Below are positions 25,126 through 34,493 of a stretch of DNA of 64,000 bases, piece after piece; position 1 is the first letter of the stretch, and every line of letters begins with the position of its first letter. The DNA comes from Phycisphaerales bacterium AB-hyl4. GTDB taxonomy: Bacteria; Planctomycetota; Phycisphaerae; Phycisphaerales; Phycisphaeraceae. A program made the translations under genes and the position numbers. The notes beneath the pieces were generated by a model. It saw only the letters and a program-made list of their open reading frames with translations, searched no databases and was not told where the DNA came from. The stretch is from positions 45,346 to 109,345 of the forward strand of contig JBGUBD010000013.1 in NCBI GenBank assembly GCA_041821185.1, given 5' to 3'.

Positions 25126-27336
25126 GTGACGCGATCATCGATTAATCTTTTGGCAGCGCGCAAAGTGTGCTGGGTCGGCGCTTGCGCCACTACGCTGACT
25201 CTTTTTGCTTTCCCCGCGGCGTCGGTTCATGCGGAGGAGGCCGGCCGGACGGTCAACATTGCCGAGATCGGCTCGTCGCTGCTCAACAGCGACCTGACGA
25301 TGGGCGCCTCGATGGGCGGCACGACCGTCAACGATGCGGGGCAGGTGCTGTTCCTCTCGCGCGTTCAAGGCACGGACAACTCGAATGACAACGCCTATTT
25401 TATCGGTTCGTCCGAGGGGTTGAACCTTGTTGCGCTTCGCCATCAGGAACTGCCCAACGGGGGAACGCTGGCCTCGTTCCGAGGTGCTGTCCTTAACAAT
25501 GCCGGCGATGTCGCGTTCGCGGCCGCGATTAACGACTCAGGCTCCGACTATCGAGGCATTTTTGTCGGCTCGGGAGACGGGCTGACACAGTACGCCCGCG
25601 TGGACCAGGAACTCGCTGCGGGTGACGGTGGCGGCTCCCTCACCGGCGGTGCGATGGGGAACTTGCAATTCAACGACGCCGGCCGAGCGATCTTCACCGC
25701 GGGGATCAGTCATGACGGCGACGGACGCCGAGGCATCTTCAGTACGTCGGGTGCGGGCTTGACCGAGTTAGTCCGCGAGTACCAGGACATTTCTGGCACC
25801 GACGGAAGGCCGTTCTGGCAAACCGTAGCGTCGAGGCCCGGCCCGGACTTCTCCAGCAACAACATCGGGCAAGCCGTGTTCAACGCTGAGGTCGATGCGC
25901 CGGCTGGTGTACTGAACTACTTTGCAACGTTCATCAGCAACAATGGGAATGTGTCGCTTCTCAGCAGCTCCAACGACCCATTGCACATCGGAAACGGCGA
26001 AAGACTCCACACCATCACGGACACTTCGATTAACGATGACGGCGTGATCACCTTTCGAGGGACCATACGTAACCAAGATGGCAATGCCATCGACAACTCT
26101 CTGGGTTATTTTCGCTATGACCAGGGGCAAATCACCGAACTCGTCCGCCAGGGCGACACCGTCCCCGATGGCGACGGCACGTTCAACAACCTGACGACCG
26201 GCAATACCTTGAAGCATAACGACGTCGGCCAGATGGCCTTCCGTTCCACCGTGACCGACGGGCCCGACGGCATCTTCCGAGCCTCGTCCGACGGAGTGGT
26301 TCAGATCGCCCGCATCGGCGACGCGCTCACTGACGATGCGACTCTCAGCAGCCTCCTGAGTAGCGCGATGATTGACATCAACGACTCGGGGACGGTCGCT
26401 TACCGCGCCGTGGTGACGGTGGGAAGTCAGAACCGCAACGCAATTTATCTGTCCGACGGCATCGACACGGTGCAAGCGGTGCGCCGGGGTGTCCCTGCCG
26501 GCGACACATCGATCTTCAGCTTGGTGACAACCCAGGAAGCGGGCCTGAACAAGCACGGCCAGGTCGCGTATCGCGCCAACGGCACGGGTTCGGCGGCCAA
26601 TCAGATCGTCAACCTCTTCACCCCCGACCTGCACTACCGCGTCAGCGACGACGGCAGCTTCGACGACGGCATGAACTGGACCCTCTCGCTCACGCCGGGC
26701 AATCCGCACGACGTGTTCCTGGCCTCGGACTCTAACGTGACCGTCACCGCCGACGCAGGCGAACGCAACGTCAACAGCCTCGAAATCGGCGGCGGGGCCG
26801 GCCAAGCGGCGCTGCACCTCGTGCAGAACAGCACGATCAACGTCGCTGAGCAGGTGACCGTCAAGGCGGGCGGCACGCTGGGCGGCGAAGGTTCGATCAC
26901 CGGCGACGTCGTCAACCTGAGCGGGTTCGTCTCCCCGGGCTCCTCCCCGGGTATCCTCAGCGTCACCGGCGATTACACGCAGGATGAAGACGGCACGCTG
27001 CTCATCGAGATCGGCGGCCTGAACGCTGGGATCGACTACGACGTGCTGGACATCGGCGGCGACGCGGTGCTCGGCGGCGAGCTGGTCCTGCGATTCATCG
27101 ACGGATTCGCCCCTACGCAGGACGACGAATTCGACTTCATGCAGGTGTTCGGCGATACGTTCGAGAACTTCGAGCTGGTCACGATCGAAAACCTCGAGGA
27201 CGACTTCGAATACGACATCGTCGGCGTCGGCACGCTGGTTGCGCTCAATGACGGGACATTCATTCCCGAGCCCGGCACGCTGGCCCTGCTGAGCATGGGC
27301 GGGCTGATGCTGGTGCGTCGACGCAGCCGGGGATAA
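25126..27336 (+). CDS. NxxGxxxF tandem-repeat PEP-CTERM protein
   Basis: 736-aa exported protein from the GTG at 25126, six bases after GAGAGG. The signal peptide ends near ASVHAEE. Residues 50-480 hold about eight copies of a pattern like N(D)xxGxxxF: NDAGQVLFLSRV, NNAGDVAFAAAI, NDAGRAIFTAGI, NIGQAVFNAEV, DDGVITFRGTI, DVGQMAFRSTV, DSGTVAYRAVV. This matches the choice-of-anchor NxxGxxxF family. A G-rich region near 600-660 (GTLGGEGSITGDVV, SPGSSPGILSVTGDYTQ) resembles autotransporter passenger stretches. It ends with PEPGTLALLSMGGLMLVRRR, a PEP-CTERM sorting signal processed by an exosortase. Surface location is expected; the function is unknown. Confidence 0.88.
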   Translation: MTRSSINLLAARKVCWVGACATTLTLFAFPAASVHAEEAGRTVNIAEIGSSLLNSDLTMGASMGGTTVNDAGQVLFLSRVQGTDNSNDNAYFIGSSEGLNLVALRHQELPNGGTLASFRGAVLNNAGDVAFAAAINDSGSDYRGIFVGSGDGLTQYARVDQELAAGDGGGSLTGGAMGNLQFNDAGRAIFTAGISHDGDGRRGIFSTSGAGLTELVREYQDISGTDGRPFWQTVASRPGPDFSSNNIGQAVFNAEVDAPAGVLNYFATFISNNGNVSLLSSSNDPLHIGNGERLHTITDTSINDDGVITFRGTIRNQDGNAIDNSLGYFRYDQGQITELVRQGDTVPDGDGTFNNLTTGNTLKHNDVGQMAFRSTVTDGPDGIFRASSDGVVQIARIGDALTDDATLSSLLSSAMIDINDSGTVAYRAVVTVGSQNRNAIYLSDGIDTVQAVRRGVPAGDTSIFSLVTTQEAGLNKHGQVAYRANGTGSAANQIVNLFTPDLHYRVSDDGSFDDGMNWTLSLTPGNPHDVFLASDSNVTVTADAGERNVNSLEIGGGAGQAALHLVQNSTINVAEQVTVKAGGTLGGEGSITGDVVNLSGFVSPGSSPGILSVTGDYTQDEDGTLLIEIGGLNAGIDYDVLDIGGDAVLGGELVLRFIDGFAPTQDDEFDFMQVFGDTFENFELVTIENLEDDFEYDIVGVGTLVALNDGTFIPEPGTLALLSMGGLMLVRRRSRG

Positions 27337-27716
27337 CCCAGGGTCATTGCATCTAAATCAACGGATGGGTGATCCGCAGCGCTCGCGCCGCTCCAAAAAC
27401 CCGCACTATAGCCCCCTGCTGGGAGTCTGCAGCAGCCTGCTAGAGAGTAAAGCGACTCTTGTTTTTCATTGCTGCCGGGATCGGCGCGGCAAGCTTCTTG
27501 TTCGTTGTGCTGACGGAGTTCGCCTTCGACGACACCACGTTGTGGGGACGCCCCTTGCCTGTGTCACCGTCGGGTCCCTCGGAGGATTGGTGCTTTGGGG
27601 GCGCGACAGGCTTAGGAGTCCGTCAAGACCCCGACCGACCCGCAACGCGGTAATTACCAACTGCACCTCTCCAGCGATGCCCTCAATCTCCAGTGATTGC
27701 TAACACGAACCTTTTG
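27337..27716. other. Intergenic stretch with no convincing gene
   Basis: 380 bases after the PEP-CTERM gene. A 64-codon frame on the plus strand from TTG at 27459 starts with a hydrophobic run (IAAGIGAASFLFVVLTEFAF) but ends in low-complexity sequence and has no Shine-Dalgarno, so I do not call it a gene. It may be decayed sequence belonging to the recombinase remnants that follow. Confidence 0.4.
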
Positions 27717-27866
27717 CCCCCCCCACCTCTGCCGCTGCTCCTCCCATCGCACCGGTAGTTCCCGCCGCAGCTTCTCAATGCTGATGCCGTTGGGCTCGTC
27801 GCTGCGCAGGGTCGCTTCCACGACGTCGTGGGCGAGCGAGGTCAGCCGCAGCAGCCATCCCACTAC
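27717..27866 (-). pseudogene. Remnant of a recombinase C-terminus (serine-recombinase-like)
   Basis: Translation of the minus strand gives VVGWLLRLTSLAHDVVEATL followed by a segment ending ELPVRWEEQRQRWGG. This resembles the conserved C-terminal tail of resolvase/invertase-type recombinases (RLTxLAPDIVEAIL...WEEQR). The remainder of the protein is absent, and the flanking codons look non-coding. It lies beside another recombinase remnant and tRNA-Asp. Confidence 0.5.
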
Positions 27867-27934
27867 GGACTGAGACGGCCGAACTGCTGGCCCAGCATCT
27901 GGCGAACCGGCTGCCAGCCTCGCCAGCATTCGAC

Positions 27935-28260
27935 ATGCCGGCAAAGTACGAAACGGCGGACCTACTGCGGGCCGATCTGGCCGCCTCTCGGCTGCGCTGG
28001 ATCGCAGAAGCCAGGACGCCGCAGGAGCGGGCCAAGCGGGCTCAGGGCGGCTTCCTGGCCGATGTGGATGCCGAGGGGCGGCGCATTGACTTCCACGCCC
28101 TGCGGACGACCTGTGGCACGTGGCTGGACAACGCCGGCGTCGCGGCCAGTGTGGCCCGCCGAATCACAGGCCATGCCGATGAGCGTGTCCTGCGGCGACA
28201 CTACCAGCGCACGCCACTGAAGCAGACGCGAGCGGCGATCGAGCTGTTTCCGTCCATGCA
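27935..28260 (+). pseudogene. Tyrosine recombinase remnant (C-terminal catalytic part)
   Basis: Only the end of an integrase survives: DFHALRTTCGTWL (the HxxR box), ARRITGHADERVLRRHYQRT (second His and the Tyr nucleophile), then a planctomycete-like tail. The N-terminal core-binding domain and the first catalytic Arg are missing. The frame stays open across tRNA-Asp to 28699, as it does for the intact integrase at 41056 across tRNA-Ser. Its 3' end faces the tRNA 3' end, the usual arrangement after integration into a tRNA gene, so it probably marks an old, lost element. Confidence 0.75.
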
Positions 28261-28416
28261 GTCGGACGTTCTCACAGGACGCCCCGATACCCCCGCCTAT
28301 AACCCCGACAGTAGCGACGATAAACGGCGATACTCAGCGGCAAACGGCGTGACGAAAGAGAGGGCAAGCACTGCCCCAAAAACGTCTGAGAAGGCCGGTT
28401 TTCAGGCTGAAAAACA

Positions 28417-28445
28417 AAAAAACCCCGCGAAAACGCGGGGTTTCT
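28417..28445 (-). terminator. Rho-independent terminator of tRNA-Asp
   Basis: On the minus strand AAACCCCGCG-TTTT-CGCGGGG followed by seven T residues, a few bases after the tRNA 3' end. Confidence 0.9.
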
Positions 28446-28451
28446 TAAAAG

Positions 28452-28525
28452 CGAGGGTGACGGGGCTCGAACCCGCAACCTCCGGATCGACAGTCCGGTG
28501 CTCTGACCAATTGAGCTACACCCCC
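28452..28525 (-). tRNA. tRNA-Asp(GTC)
   Basis: Full cloverleaf on the minus strand: acceptor GGGGGTG with CACCCTC, D-arm AGCTCAATTGGTCAGAGC, anticodon stem CCGGA/TCCGG around CTGTCGA (anticodon GTC), T-arm GGTTCGAGCC, discriminator G. CCA is not encoded. A good terminator follows. An integrase remnant ends near its 3' side, so it is a probable former attachment site. Confidence 0.96.
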
Positions 28526-28648
28526 ATACTCGCTTGTCCGTCCACCCAGCATGCTGGGCGAGCCGGATACTTTACCCATGCTGGCGAACTTGTCAACCAA
28601 GCCAGCATTGTGGAAAACCTGAACCACGAACGCAGCGGCGATCGGCAA

Positions 28649-29056
28649 TCAATCACCCGATCGGCTGCTCGACCGCAACTCGCGAGCTCGATCGCGTAAC
28701 GCGTCCTCGTCCACGTCCTCCGCGGCCGGGGCGGGGATGAGCGAGAAATGCCAGTGAATGTCGCTTCGCATGCCGGGAATCATCTCCGCGATCAGGTCCG
28801 GGCCGGGGTACTCCCACCAGGGGGCACGGGCGCGGGCGGCGGTCCACAGCGGCTCGTGGGCCTCGGCTTCGAGGCGGACGTCGTACTTGCCATAGAACGT
28901 AAACGGCACGCTCAGCGGCGTTCGGCCAACCTCTTCATCATTGAGGTGCACCAGGGCGCCGCTCGGCTCGGAGGTCAGGTGAATCGTTCGCTGGACGCAG
29001 GCGGTGCCTGTCAGGGCGAGCGTGAGCAGCAACAGCAAGAGGGTTGGGCGTGGCAT
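28649..29056 (-). CDS. PEGA-domain lipoprotein
   Basis: 135 aa. A lipoprotein signal peptide ends in LTGTAC (Cys20). A PEGA domain follows: IHLTSEPSGALVHLNDEEVGRTPLSVPFTFYGKYDVRLEAEAHEP spans about residues 25-68, the usual surface-exposed beta-sandwich repeat (quoted region split: core TSEPSGALVHLNDEEVGRTP). The C-terminal half is charged and not conserved-looking. Function unknown; PEGA proteins are common cell-envelope components in planctomycetes. It stands alone between tRNA-Asp and recX. Confidence 0.85.
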   Translation of the reverse strand: MPRPTLLLLLLTLALTGTACVQRTIHLTSEPSGALVHLNDEEVGRTPLSVPFTFYGKYDVRLEAEAHEPLWTAARARAPWWEYPGPDLIAEMIPGMRSDIHWHFSLIPAPAAEDVDEDALRDRARELRSSSRSGD

Positions 29057-29119
29057 GGCAGGATTGTAACGCAGGCGAACCGGTAGTATCGATGTGTTGA
29101 TTCGAGGCTGGGGGCGCGG

Positions 29120-29776
29120 TCAGTCGGCGGGCGGGTTCATCTCGTCGGCCAGGGATTCGAAGGCGGACTGGATGGCGTCGCCGTCGAAGCCCCGGCGGGC
29201 GAGGAGGCTGTATAGCCGACGCTTGCGGGTGGCCGGGTCGAGGCGGGCCATGGCGGGCAGGCGGCGTCGCAGCAGGTCGGCTGCGTCGCCGGCCTGGTCC
29301 TGCGACTCGCGGGTCTCGGCGACGAGGCGGTCGACCAATTCGCGGTCCAGGCCTTTTTGGCGGAGCTTTTGCCGAAGCAGATGCGGGCCGGCAGGCTTGC
29401 GGGCCTGTATTTCACGCATGAGGGCACGGCCCAGGGCGTCGTCGTCGAGAAAGTTTAATTCGGTGAGGCGGTCGAGCACGCGTTCGCGGACGTTCGGCTC
29501 GTAGCCGAGCTGGGCGAGCTTGCGGTCCAGTTCCGATCGGCTGCGGCCGCGCCGGGCCAGGCGGTTCATCGCCTGACGAAGGGCTTTGTCGTACACCGCG
29601 GCCTCGGAGACGCTGGCGGCGAGCGTGTCGGTCCACGGCATGCCGACCTCCAGCTCCAGCTCGGCGATGCGCTGTTGGGGCAGCGTGGCGACCACTCGGC
29701 CGGCGACGCGGACGGTGGCCCGGCTGGGGTCGCGCTGCGTGGGCTTGATGGCGGTGATCTGCGACGGCTCGGACAT
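29120..29776 (-). CDS. recX: Regulatory protein RecX
   Basis: 218 aa. RecX inhibits RecA filament extension. Residues 70-215 contain the helical three-repeat domain: KALRQAMNRLARRGRSRSEL, LTELNFLDDDALGRALMREI, KPAGPHLLRQKLRQKGLDRELVDRLV, and a last repeat ending KRRLYSLLARRGFDGDAIQSAF (parts shown separately). An unusual 65-residue N-terminal beta-rich extension precedes it. The ATG at 29776 is preferred over a GTG at 29800. recA is not adjacent. Confidence 0.87.
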   Translation of the reverse strand: MSEPSQITAIKPTQRDPSRATVRVAGRVVATLPQQRIAELELEVGMPWTDTLAASVSEAAVYDKALRQAMNRLARRGRSRSELDRKLAQLGYEPNVRERVLDRLTELNFLDDDALGRALMREIQARKPAGPHLLRQKLRQKGLDRELVDRLVAETRESQDQAGDAADLLRRRLPAMARLDPATRKRRLYSLLARRGFDGDAIQSAFESLADEMNPPAD

Positions 29777-29911
29777 GGGCGGGCGTTCCTGAGGGGGCAC
29801 GATTTAAGGCATTTTAGACATTCGGCAGCGAGGCAAAGTTGACGAATCGCTCTCACTGCAAAAGAATACCTGCTTGACCCCCAACGCCCGCGAGCAACAG
29901 GACCGCTGAAC

Positions 29912-30463
29912 ATGGCTATTCGTGACGAAGACATTATCAACGTCGATCCCACGCCGCAGACCGCTGCCGAGGCGTTCTACCTGCCCGAGGTGTTCAAGGG
30001 GCTGGGAACGACGCTCAAGCACGCGATCGGCTCGATCGGCGGATCGAAGCGGAAATTGAACAAGGCGATGGAGTACCCCGAAACCCGGCGCGAAGACCTT
30101 CCCGTGCTTCAGGGCGGGATGCACATCGACAACTTCCGCGGCGTGCACCGGCTGAACCGCGACGAAGACGGCCGAGTCAAGTGCGTCGCCTGCTTCATGT
30201 GCCCGACGATCTGCCCGGCCAACTGCATCCACATCGAAAGCGCCGAGTCCCCCTGGGACGACCGCGAGAAATACCCGATCAAGTTCGACATCGACGAGCT
30301 GCGCTGCATCTATTGCGGCATGTGCGAAGAAGCCTGCCCGGTGGATGCGATCGAGTTGACGCATGTCTACGACATCGTCGGCCTGACGCGGCAGGAAATG
30401 ATCTTCGACAAGCAGAAACTGCTGTCGATCTACGACCAGACCATCGACCGCAAGCCGATGTAA
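29912..30463 (+). CDS. nuoI: NADH-quinone oxidoreductase subunit I (NuoI), isolated
   Basis: 183-aa iron-sulfur subunit of respiratory complex I, carrying clusters N6a and N6b. The first 4Fe-4S motif is Cys91, 94, 97 and 101 (CVACFMCPTIC), the second Cys132, 135, 138 and 142 (CIYCGMCEEAC). Each motif is followed by CP plus the fourth ligand of the partner cluster. Usually nuoI lies in the nuoA-N cluster; here neither neighbour is a nuo gene, so it is a detached or additional copy. Residues and length are normal. Confidence 0.92.
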   Translation: MAIRDEDIINVDPTPQTAAEAFYLPEVFKGLGTTLKHAIGSIGGSKRKLNKAMEYPETRREDLPVLQGGMHIDNFRGVHRLNRDEDGRVKCVACFMCPTICPANCIHIESAESPWDDREKYPIKFDIDELRCIYCGMCEEACPVDAIELTHVYDIVGLTRQEMIFDKQKLLSIYDQTIDRKPM

Positions 30464-30872
30464 GGTGATGACGGTTGAACGAGCATGGGCGATCGACACG
30501 ACCTGCTTACCTGAATCTTCCAACGTCGGAATGTGCGTACGAGATGCGCGCCAGCGCAGCGTGGTGAACCCCCACATCGCGCCGAGGCACACACATCGGT
30601 GCACTTGTCGCGCAGGCGCTGGACGAGGCGAGCCTCATCGTTATCTTTCCTCGCTCGGCCCGGTGGTTCCGTTATCGTCTCGTCGGCACCGCCCACGATG
30701 AGGTGCCCCCCCGTCAACTGGGCGTGCCAGAATCGTGTAACCTGCCTCCGCGTGCCGGGATTGCACGTAAAGACGGGCCGTCGCTTTACGTTCAGCGCAG
30801 GCAGCACAGGTCGGCCTGATCATACGGGTTGGCCCCTGCCTGTCCGGTCATCAGCAAACATTCACTGCCGGG
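30464..30872. other. 409-base intergenic region, nothing convincing
   Basis: The region after nuoI has open frames on both strands (for example minus 30641-30823), but all are Arg/Pro-rich shadows without a ribosome binding site. I see no tRNA, clear terminator or repeat here. Confidence 0.4.
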
Positions 30873-31511
30873 GTGAGCAAGGCAATTAAGCGCATGCGGA
30901 TCTGGTTCAGCAAGCATTGGCAAGTCCCGGGAGTGGTGGCGATGGTGGTCTGCCTGGTCGTCGGCGGGCCGGCGATGGGCGGCGACGACTGGTTGGAGCA
31001 GCCTTGGCATCCCGAACGCGATTGGAGCGTCACCGCCTTCATCGGGCAATGGGACGAGTCGCGGTTCGCCGAGATCCTCACCTTCCGTGGCGGCGACATG
31101 AAAGCGTCCTACCTGGCGGGCTTCGCCCTGAACCGCCGAATCGCCCGAAAAGCGAACGATATCGTGCACTGGGAGGTGGAGGCTTCGGTGTTCCGCCACT
31201 GGCGCATTCAGGATAACTGGGAGGGCAACCTCGCCCTGGTGGTGCGTTGGACGGCATTTCCGTGGGACCGATACGTCAACACCAGCGCGGCGTTTGGCAG
31301 TGGTGTCTCGCTGGCGAGCGAGAAGCCGAAGCTGGAGGGCACGACGCGGGAGTTTCTACATCATCTGCTGGCGGAGGTGGAGTTCGCCCCGCCCGGCGAT
31401 ACGCCCTGGAGCGGCGTCGCCCGCGTGCATCACCGATCGGGCGCGTTCGGCCTGTATGGCAGGCACGGCGGCTCCAACGCCATCACCCTCGGGCTGCGTT
31501 ATCGATTCTGA
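30873..31511 (+). CDS. Probable outer-membrane beta-barrel protein, PagL-like
   Basis: 212 aa with a GTG start. A basic N-terminus and hydrophobic stretch (about 18-35) form a signal peptide cut near PAMGG. The rest alternates hydrophobic and polar residues as in beta-strands and ends in LGLRYRF, a C-terminal aromatic typical of outer-membrane barrels. The segment ARVHHRSGAFGLYGRHGG followed by SNAITLG recalls PagL/acyloxyacyl hydrolases (His-x-Ser catalytic region near the end). Enzymatic activity is inferred weakly; a plain barrel is the alternative. Confidence 0.65.
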   Translation: MSKAIKRMRIWFSKHWQVPGVVAMVVCLVVGGPAMGGDDWLEQPWHPERDWSVTAFIGQWDESRFAEILTFRGGDMKASYLAGFALNRRIARKANDIVHWEVEASVFRHWRIQDNWEGNLALVVRWTAFPWDRYVNTSAAFGSGVSLASEKPKLEGTTREFLHHLLAEVEFAPPGDTPWSGVARVHHRSGAFGLYGRHGGSNAITLGLRYRF

Positions 31512-31526
31512 TTCGCCCCCCACGGC

Positions 31527-32096
<570 letters not shown>

Positions 32097-32217
32097 TCAG
32101 TAAGGTTTATTTGACATTGCCGGCACACCCACTGGCCACCGGCGGTCTACTTCAAAGCCAAGCTTACCATACTCGTTTCCAAGATCGTTGAAACGTATAC
32201 TTCCGCCGCATCGCATC

Positions 32218-34203
32218 TCACACCTCGACCTGTTCCTGCGGGAAGCCGGCACCGTTCAAGTTTCCGGCCATCATCATCGGTGGTGCGACCGGCTCAAACT
32301 GCCTGGCCGGCATCCGCGACGTGTCGCCGCCAGCTCCAAGCCATCGCTCGCGCAGTGGTGGCACGCACTCGGGCACGAGCAGGCCGATGTGTCTCAGCAT
32401 GCCGTCATCGCAGCGTTGCTCATGGAATTTGTGGAGATTATGAAGCAGCAGTTCGAGCATGTCCGGGTCGCCCTCGTCGGTCTGCACGAGGCGGATCTTT
32501 CCGATGGAGGTGGGCACGGCCGCTTCGAGCTGGGACATCAGTTCCTCGTGCATCTTCTCGCCGGGGCGCAGGCCGGTGAATTCAATCTTCACATCAACGT
32601 CCGGCTTCATCCCGTAGAGGCGGATGAGGTTGCGGGCCAGGTCGAGGATCTTGACCGGCTCACCCATATCGAGCATGCAGATGCGTCCCGCAGCTTCCGG
32701 CAGTGCGGCCGCGAGCAGGACGAGCTGGCTCGCTTCGGGGATGGTCATGAAATAGCGGGTCATCTCCGGGTGGGTCACCGTCAGCGGCCCGCCCTTGGCG
32801 ACCTGTTGCTTGAACAGCGGGATCACGCTGCCGTTGGACTCGAGCACGTTGCCGAAGCGGACCGCGCGGAAATCGGTGTCACTGGTGCGAAGCGCAGCCG
32901 AGCCGAGCACGATCCGCTCGGCAATGCGCTTGCTTGCGCCCATCACACTTGAAGGGTTGACGGCCTTGTCCGTTGAAACCAGCACGAACTTCTCTGCCTT
33001 AAAGCGGGCCGCACACCGCGCGACCGTGAGCGTGCCCATCACGTTGTTGCGCACCGCCTCACCGAGGTTGTGCTCCATCATCGGCACGTGCTTGTAAGCT
33101 GCGGCGTGCAATACCCAGGCCGGCCGATGGTGTGCGAAGACCTCAGCCATACGGCCACGGTCCGCGACATCACCGATGACAGGAATGATCTCCAGGCCGG
33201 GATGCGCGTTGCGCAGCTCGAGATCGATAAAATACAGGTCGCTTTCAGACTGCTCCAGCAGCACGAGTCGGCTCGGCTTCAGCCGGGCCACCTGCCGGGC
33301 CAGCTCCGAGCCGATCGAGCCGGCCCCGCCGGTAACCAGCACCACCTGCCCTGCGACGCCAGCCTGCACCGACGTCAGGTCGAGCTTTACCGATTCACGG
33401 CCGAGCAGGTCCTCAATCTCCACCTCGCGCAGCTCGTTCACCCGCGCGCCGCGCTCCATCAATTCCTGGAAGGAGGGCACGGTCTTGAACGCAACGCCGG
33501 TCTCGAGACAGCGGTTGACGATCTGCGACATCCGCTTGCGCGAGGCGGAAGGCACGGCGATGACGATCATCTGGATCTCGTAGTTTCTGACAACGTGCGC
33601 CAAGTCATCCATGCCGCCAGCGACGCGGATGCCGTGCAGGTACATGCCCCTTTTTGCCGGGTCGTCGTCCAGTAACACGACCGGGTTGAGGACGGAAGAC
33701 TGGTCGCGACGCATCTCACGAACCAGCCTTTCGCCGGTGTCGCCGGCCCCGATGATGAGCGTGGGCTGGGTCGCGCGCTGCTTCTGGAGCAGGGTGTGCG
33801 GGCTTTCGCGGATCATTCGAACAGCCATGCGCGCCCCGCCGAAGATGAGGATCGTCAGCCCCCAGTCGATCAAGAGGATCGACCGCGGGATCTGCGCCAA
33901 CATGCCGGTAAGGTAGAGGACGCCCAGCGTGGTCAACGTCGCGAGTGAGGTCGCCTTGAACAGCGCTTCGAGATCGGACATGCTGGCGTACCGCCACCAG
34001 CCGCGGTACAAGCCGAAGAAGCCGAAGTACACAACCTTCAACGCCGTGACGATGAAGACCGTCTCGAGAAAGGCCTGCCGGTGCGCTGGTTGGCCGAGCG
34101 ACACGCGCAGCTCGAACGCGATGGCGTAGGCCAAGGGGATCAACAGCAGGTGCAGCCCGATGATCAGCGGTCGTCGAAGAATCAGCAGCTCTCGCCAGTT
34201 CAT
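32218..34203 (-). CDS. WbpM/FlaA1/CapD-type nucleoside-diphosphate-sugar 4,6-dehydratase
   Basis: 661 aa. Four N-terminal membrane helices (about 10-130) are followed by a CoA-binding-like Rossmann fold (LIIGAGDTGERLVREM) and a C-terminal SDR dehydratase domain (Polysacc_synt_2). The latter has the NAD-binding VTGGAGSIGSELARQVA near residue 325 and LHAAAYKHVPMMEHN. The triad is of the Ser-Met-Lys kind (STDKAVNPSSVMGASKR), as in WbpM, where Met replaces the usual Tyr. It likely makes UDP-4-keto-6-deoxy sugars for surface polysaccharide. No other glycan genes flank it. The ATG at 34203 overlaps a possible small upstream frame. Confidence 0.92.
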   Translation of the reverse strand: MNWRELLILRRPLIIGLHLLLIPLAYAIAFELRVSLGQPAHRQAFLETVFIVTALKVVYFGFFGLYRGWWRYASMSDLEALFKATSLATLTTLGVLYLTGMLAQIPRSILLIDWGLTILIFGGARMAVRMIRESPHTLLQKQRATQPTLIIGAGDTGERLVREMRRDQSSVLNPVVLLDDDPAKRGMYLHGIRVAGGMDDLAHVVRNYEIQMIVIAVPSASRKRMSQIVNRCLETGVAFKTVPSFQELMERGARVNELREVEIEDLLGRESVKLDLTSVQAGVAGQVVLVTGGAGSIGSELARQVARLKPSRLVLLEQSESDLYFIDLELRNAHPGLEIIPVIGDVADRGRMAEVFAHHRPAWVLHAAAYKHVPMMEHNLGEAVRNNVMGTLTVARCAARFKAEKFVLVSTDKAVNPSSVMGASKRIAERIVLGSAALRTSDTDFRAVRFGNVLESNGSVIPLFKQQVAKGGPLTVTHPEMTRYFMTIPEASQLVLLAAALPEAAGRICMLDMGEPVKILDLARNLIRLYGMKPDVDVKIEFTGLRPGEKMHEELMSQLEAAVPTSIGKIRLVQTDEGDPDMLELLLHNLHKFHEQRCDDGMLRHIGLLVPECVPPLRERWLGAGGDTSRMPARQFEPVAPPMMMAGNLNGAGFPQEQVEV

Positions 34204-34493
34204 GGGTTGCCCGTTTTTCCAGGTGAGGCCTTCGCCTCCGTCGATTCCCCTCGCTTCCCGCAAAGGTGGAGTTTGCCAAAGACCGGCTGTTGTTGCATCG
34301 GCTTCCAGACCGGCCGGGCCTCAATAATCTGCTGTTCCAGCGCCAGACGCACCTGCACCCGGTCCTGCAGAACCGCCAACCGACCGCATCCGATGCCGTC
34401 TAATGCGTTGCTAATACGGCAGTTGTAGTCGACGAGGGTGTGTTCATCGTGTGGCGAGGAAGCCAGAGGCGGTCGGCCACGGCGTGGCGGCAA
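34200..34493 (-). CDS. Possible small protein coupled to the dehydratase gene
   Basis: 97-codon frame from TTG at 34493. Its TGA stop overlaps the dehydratase ATG as ATGA, a common sign of coupled translation. The sequence has no recognised domain, contains several Cys and Gln residues (LDGIGCGRLAVLQDRVQVRL, KPMQQQPVFGKL), and is less Arg-rich than the shadow frames around it. No strong Shine-Dalgarno. It may be chance. Confidence 0.3.
   Translation of the reverse strand: MPPRRGRPPLASSPHDEHTLVDYNCRISNALDGIGCGRLAVLQDRVQVRLALEQQIIEARPVWKPMQQQPVFGKLHLCGKRGESTEAKASPGKTGNP

Noticed and set aside
25768-26817. 349-codon minus-strand open frame
   Set aside because: Antisense to the PEP-CTERM protein, whose repeats and sorting signal are in the other frame.
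28261-28699. Extension of the integrase remnant through tRNA-Asp
   Set aside because: The peptide GLEPATSGSTVRCSDQLSYTP-like segment is just the translated tRNA gene; I do not treat this part as protein-coding.
30464-30872. Possible small genes in the gap after nuoI
   Set aside because: All frames lack a ribosome binding site and show shadow-like Arg/Pro composition.
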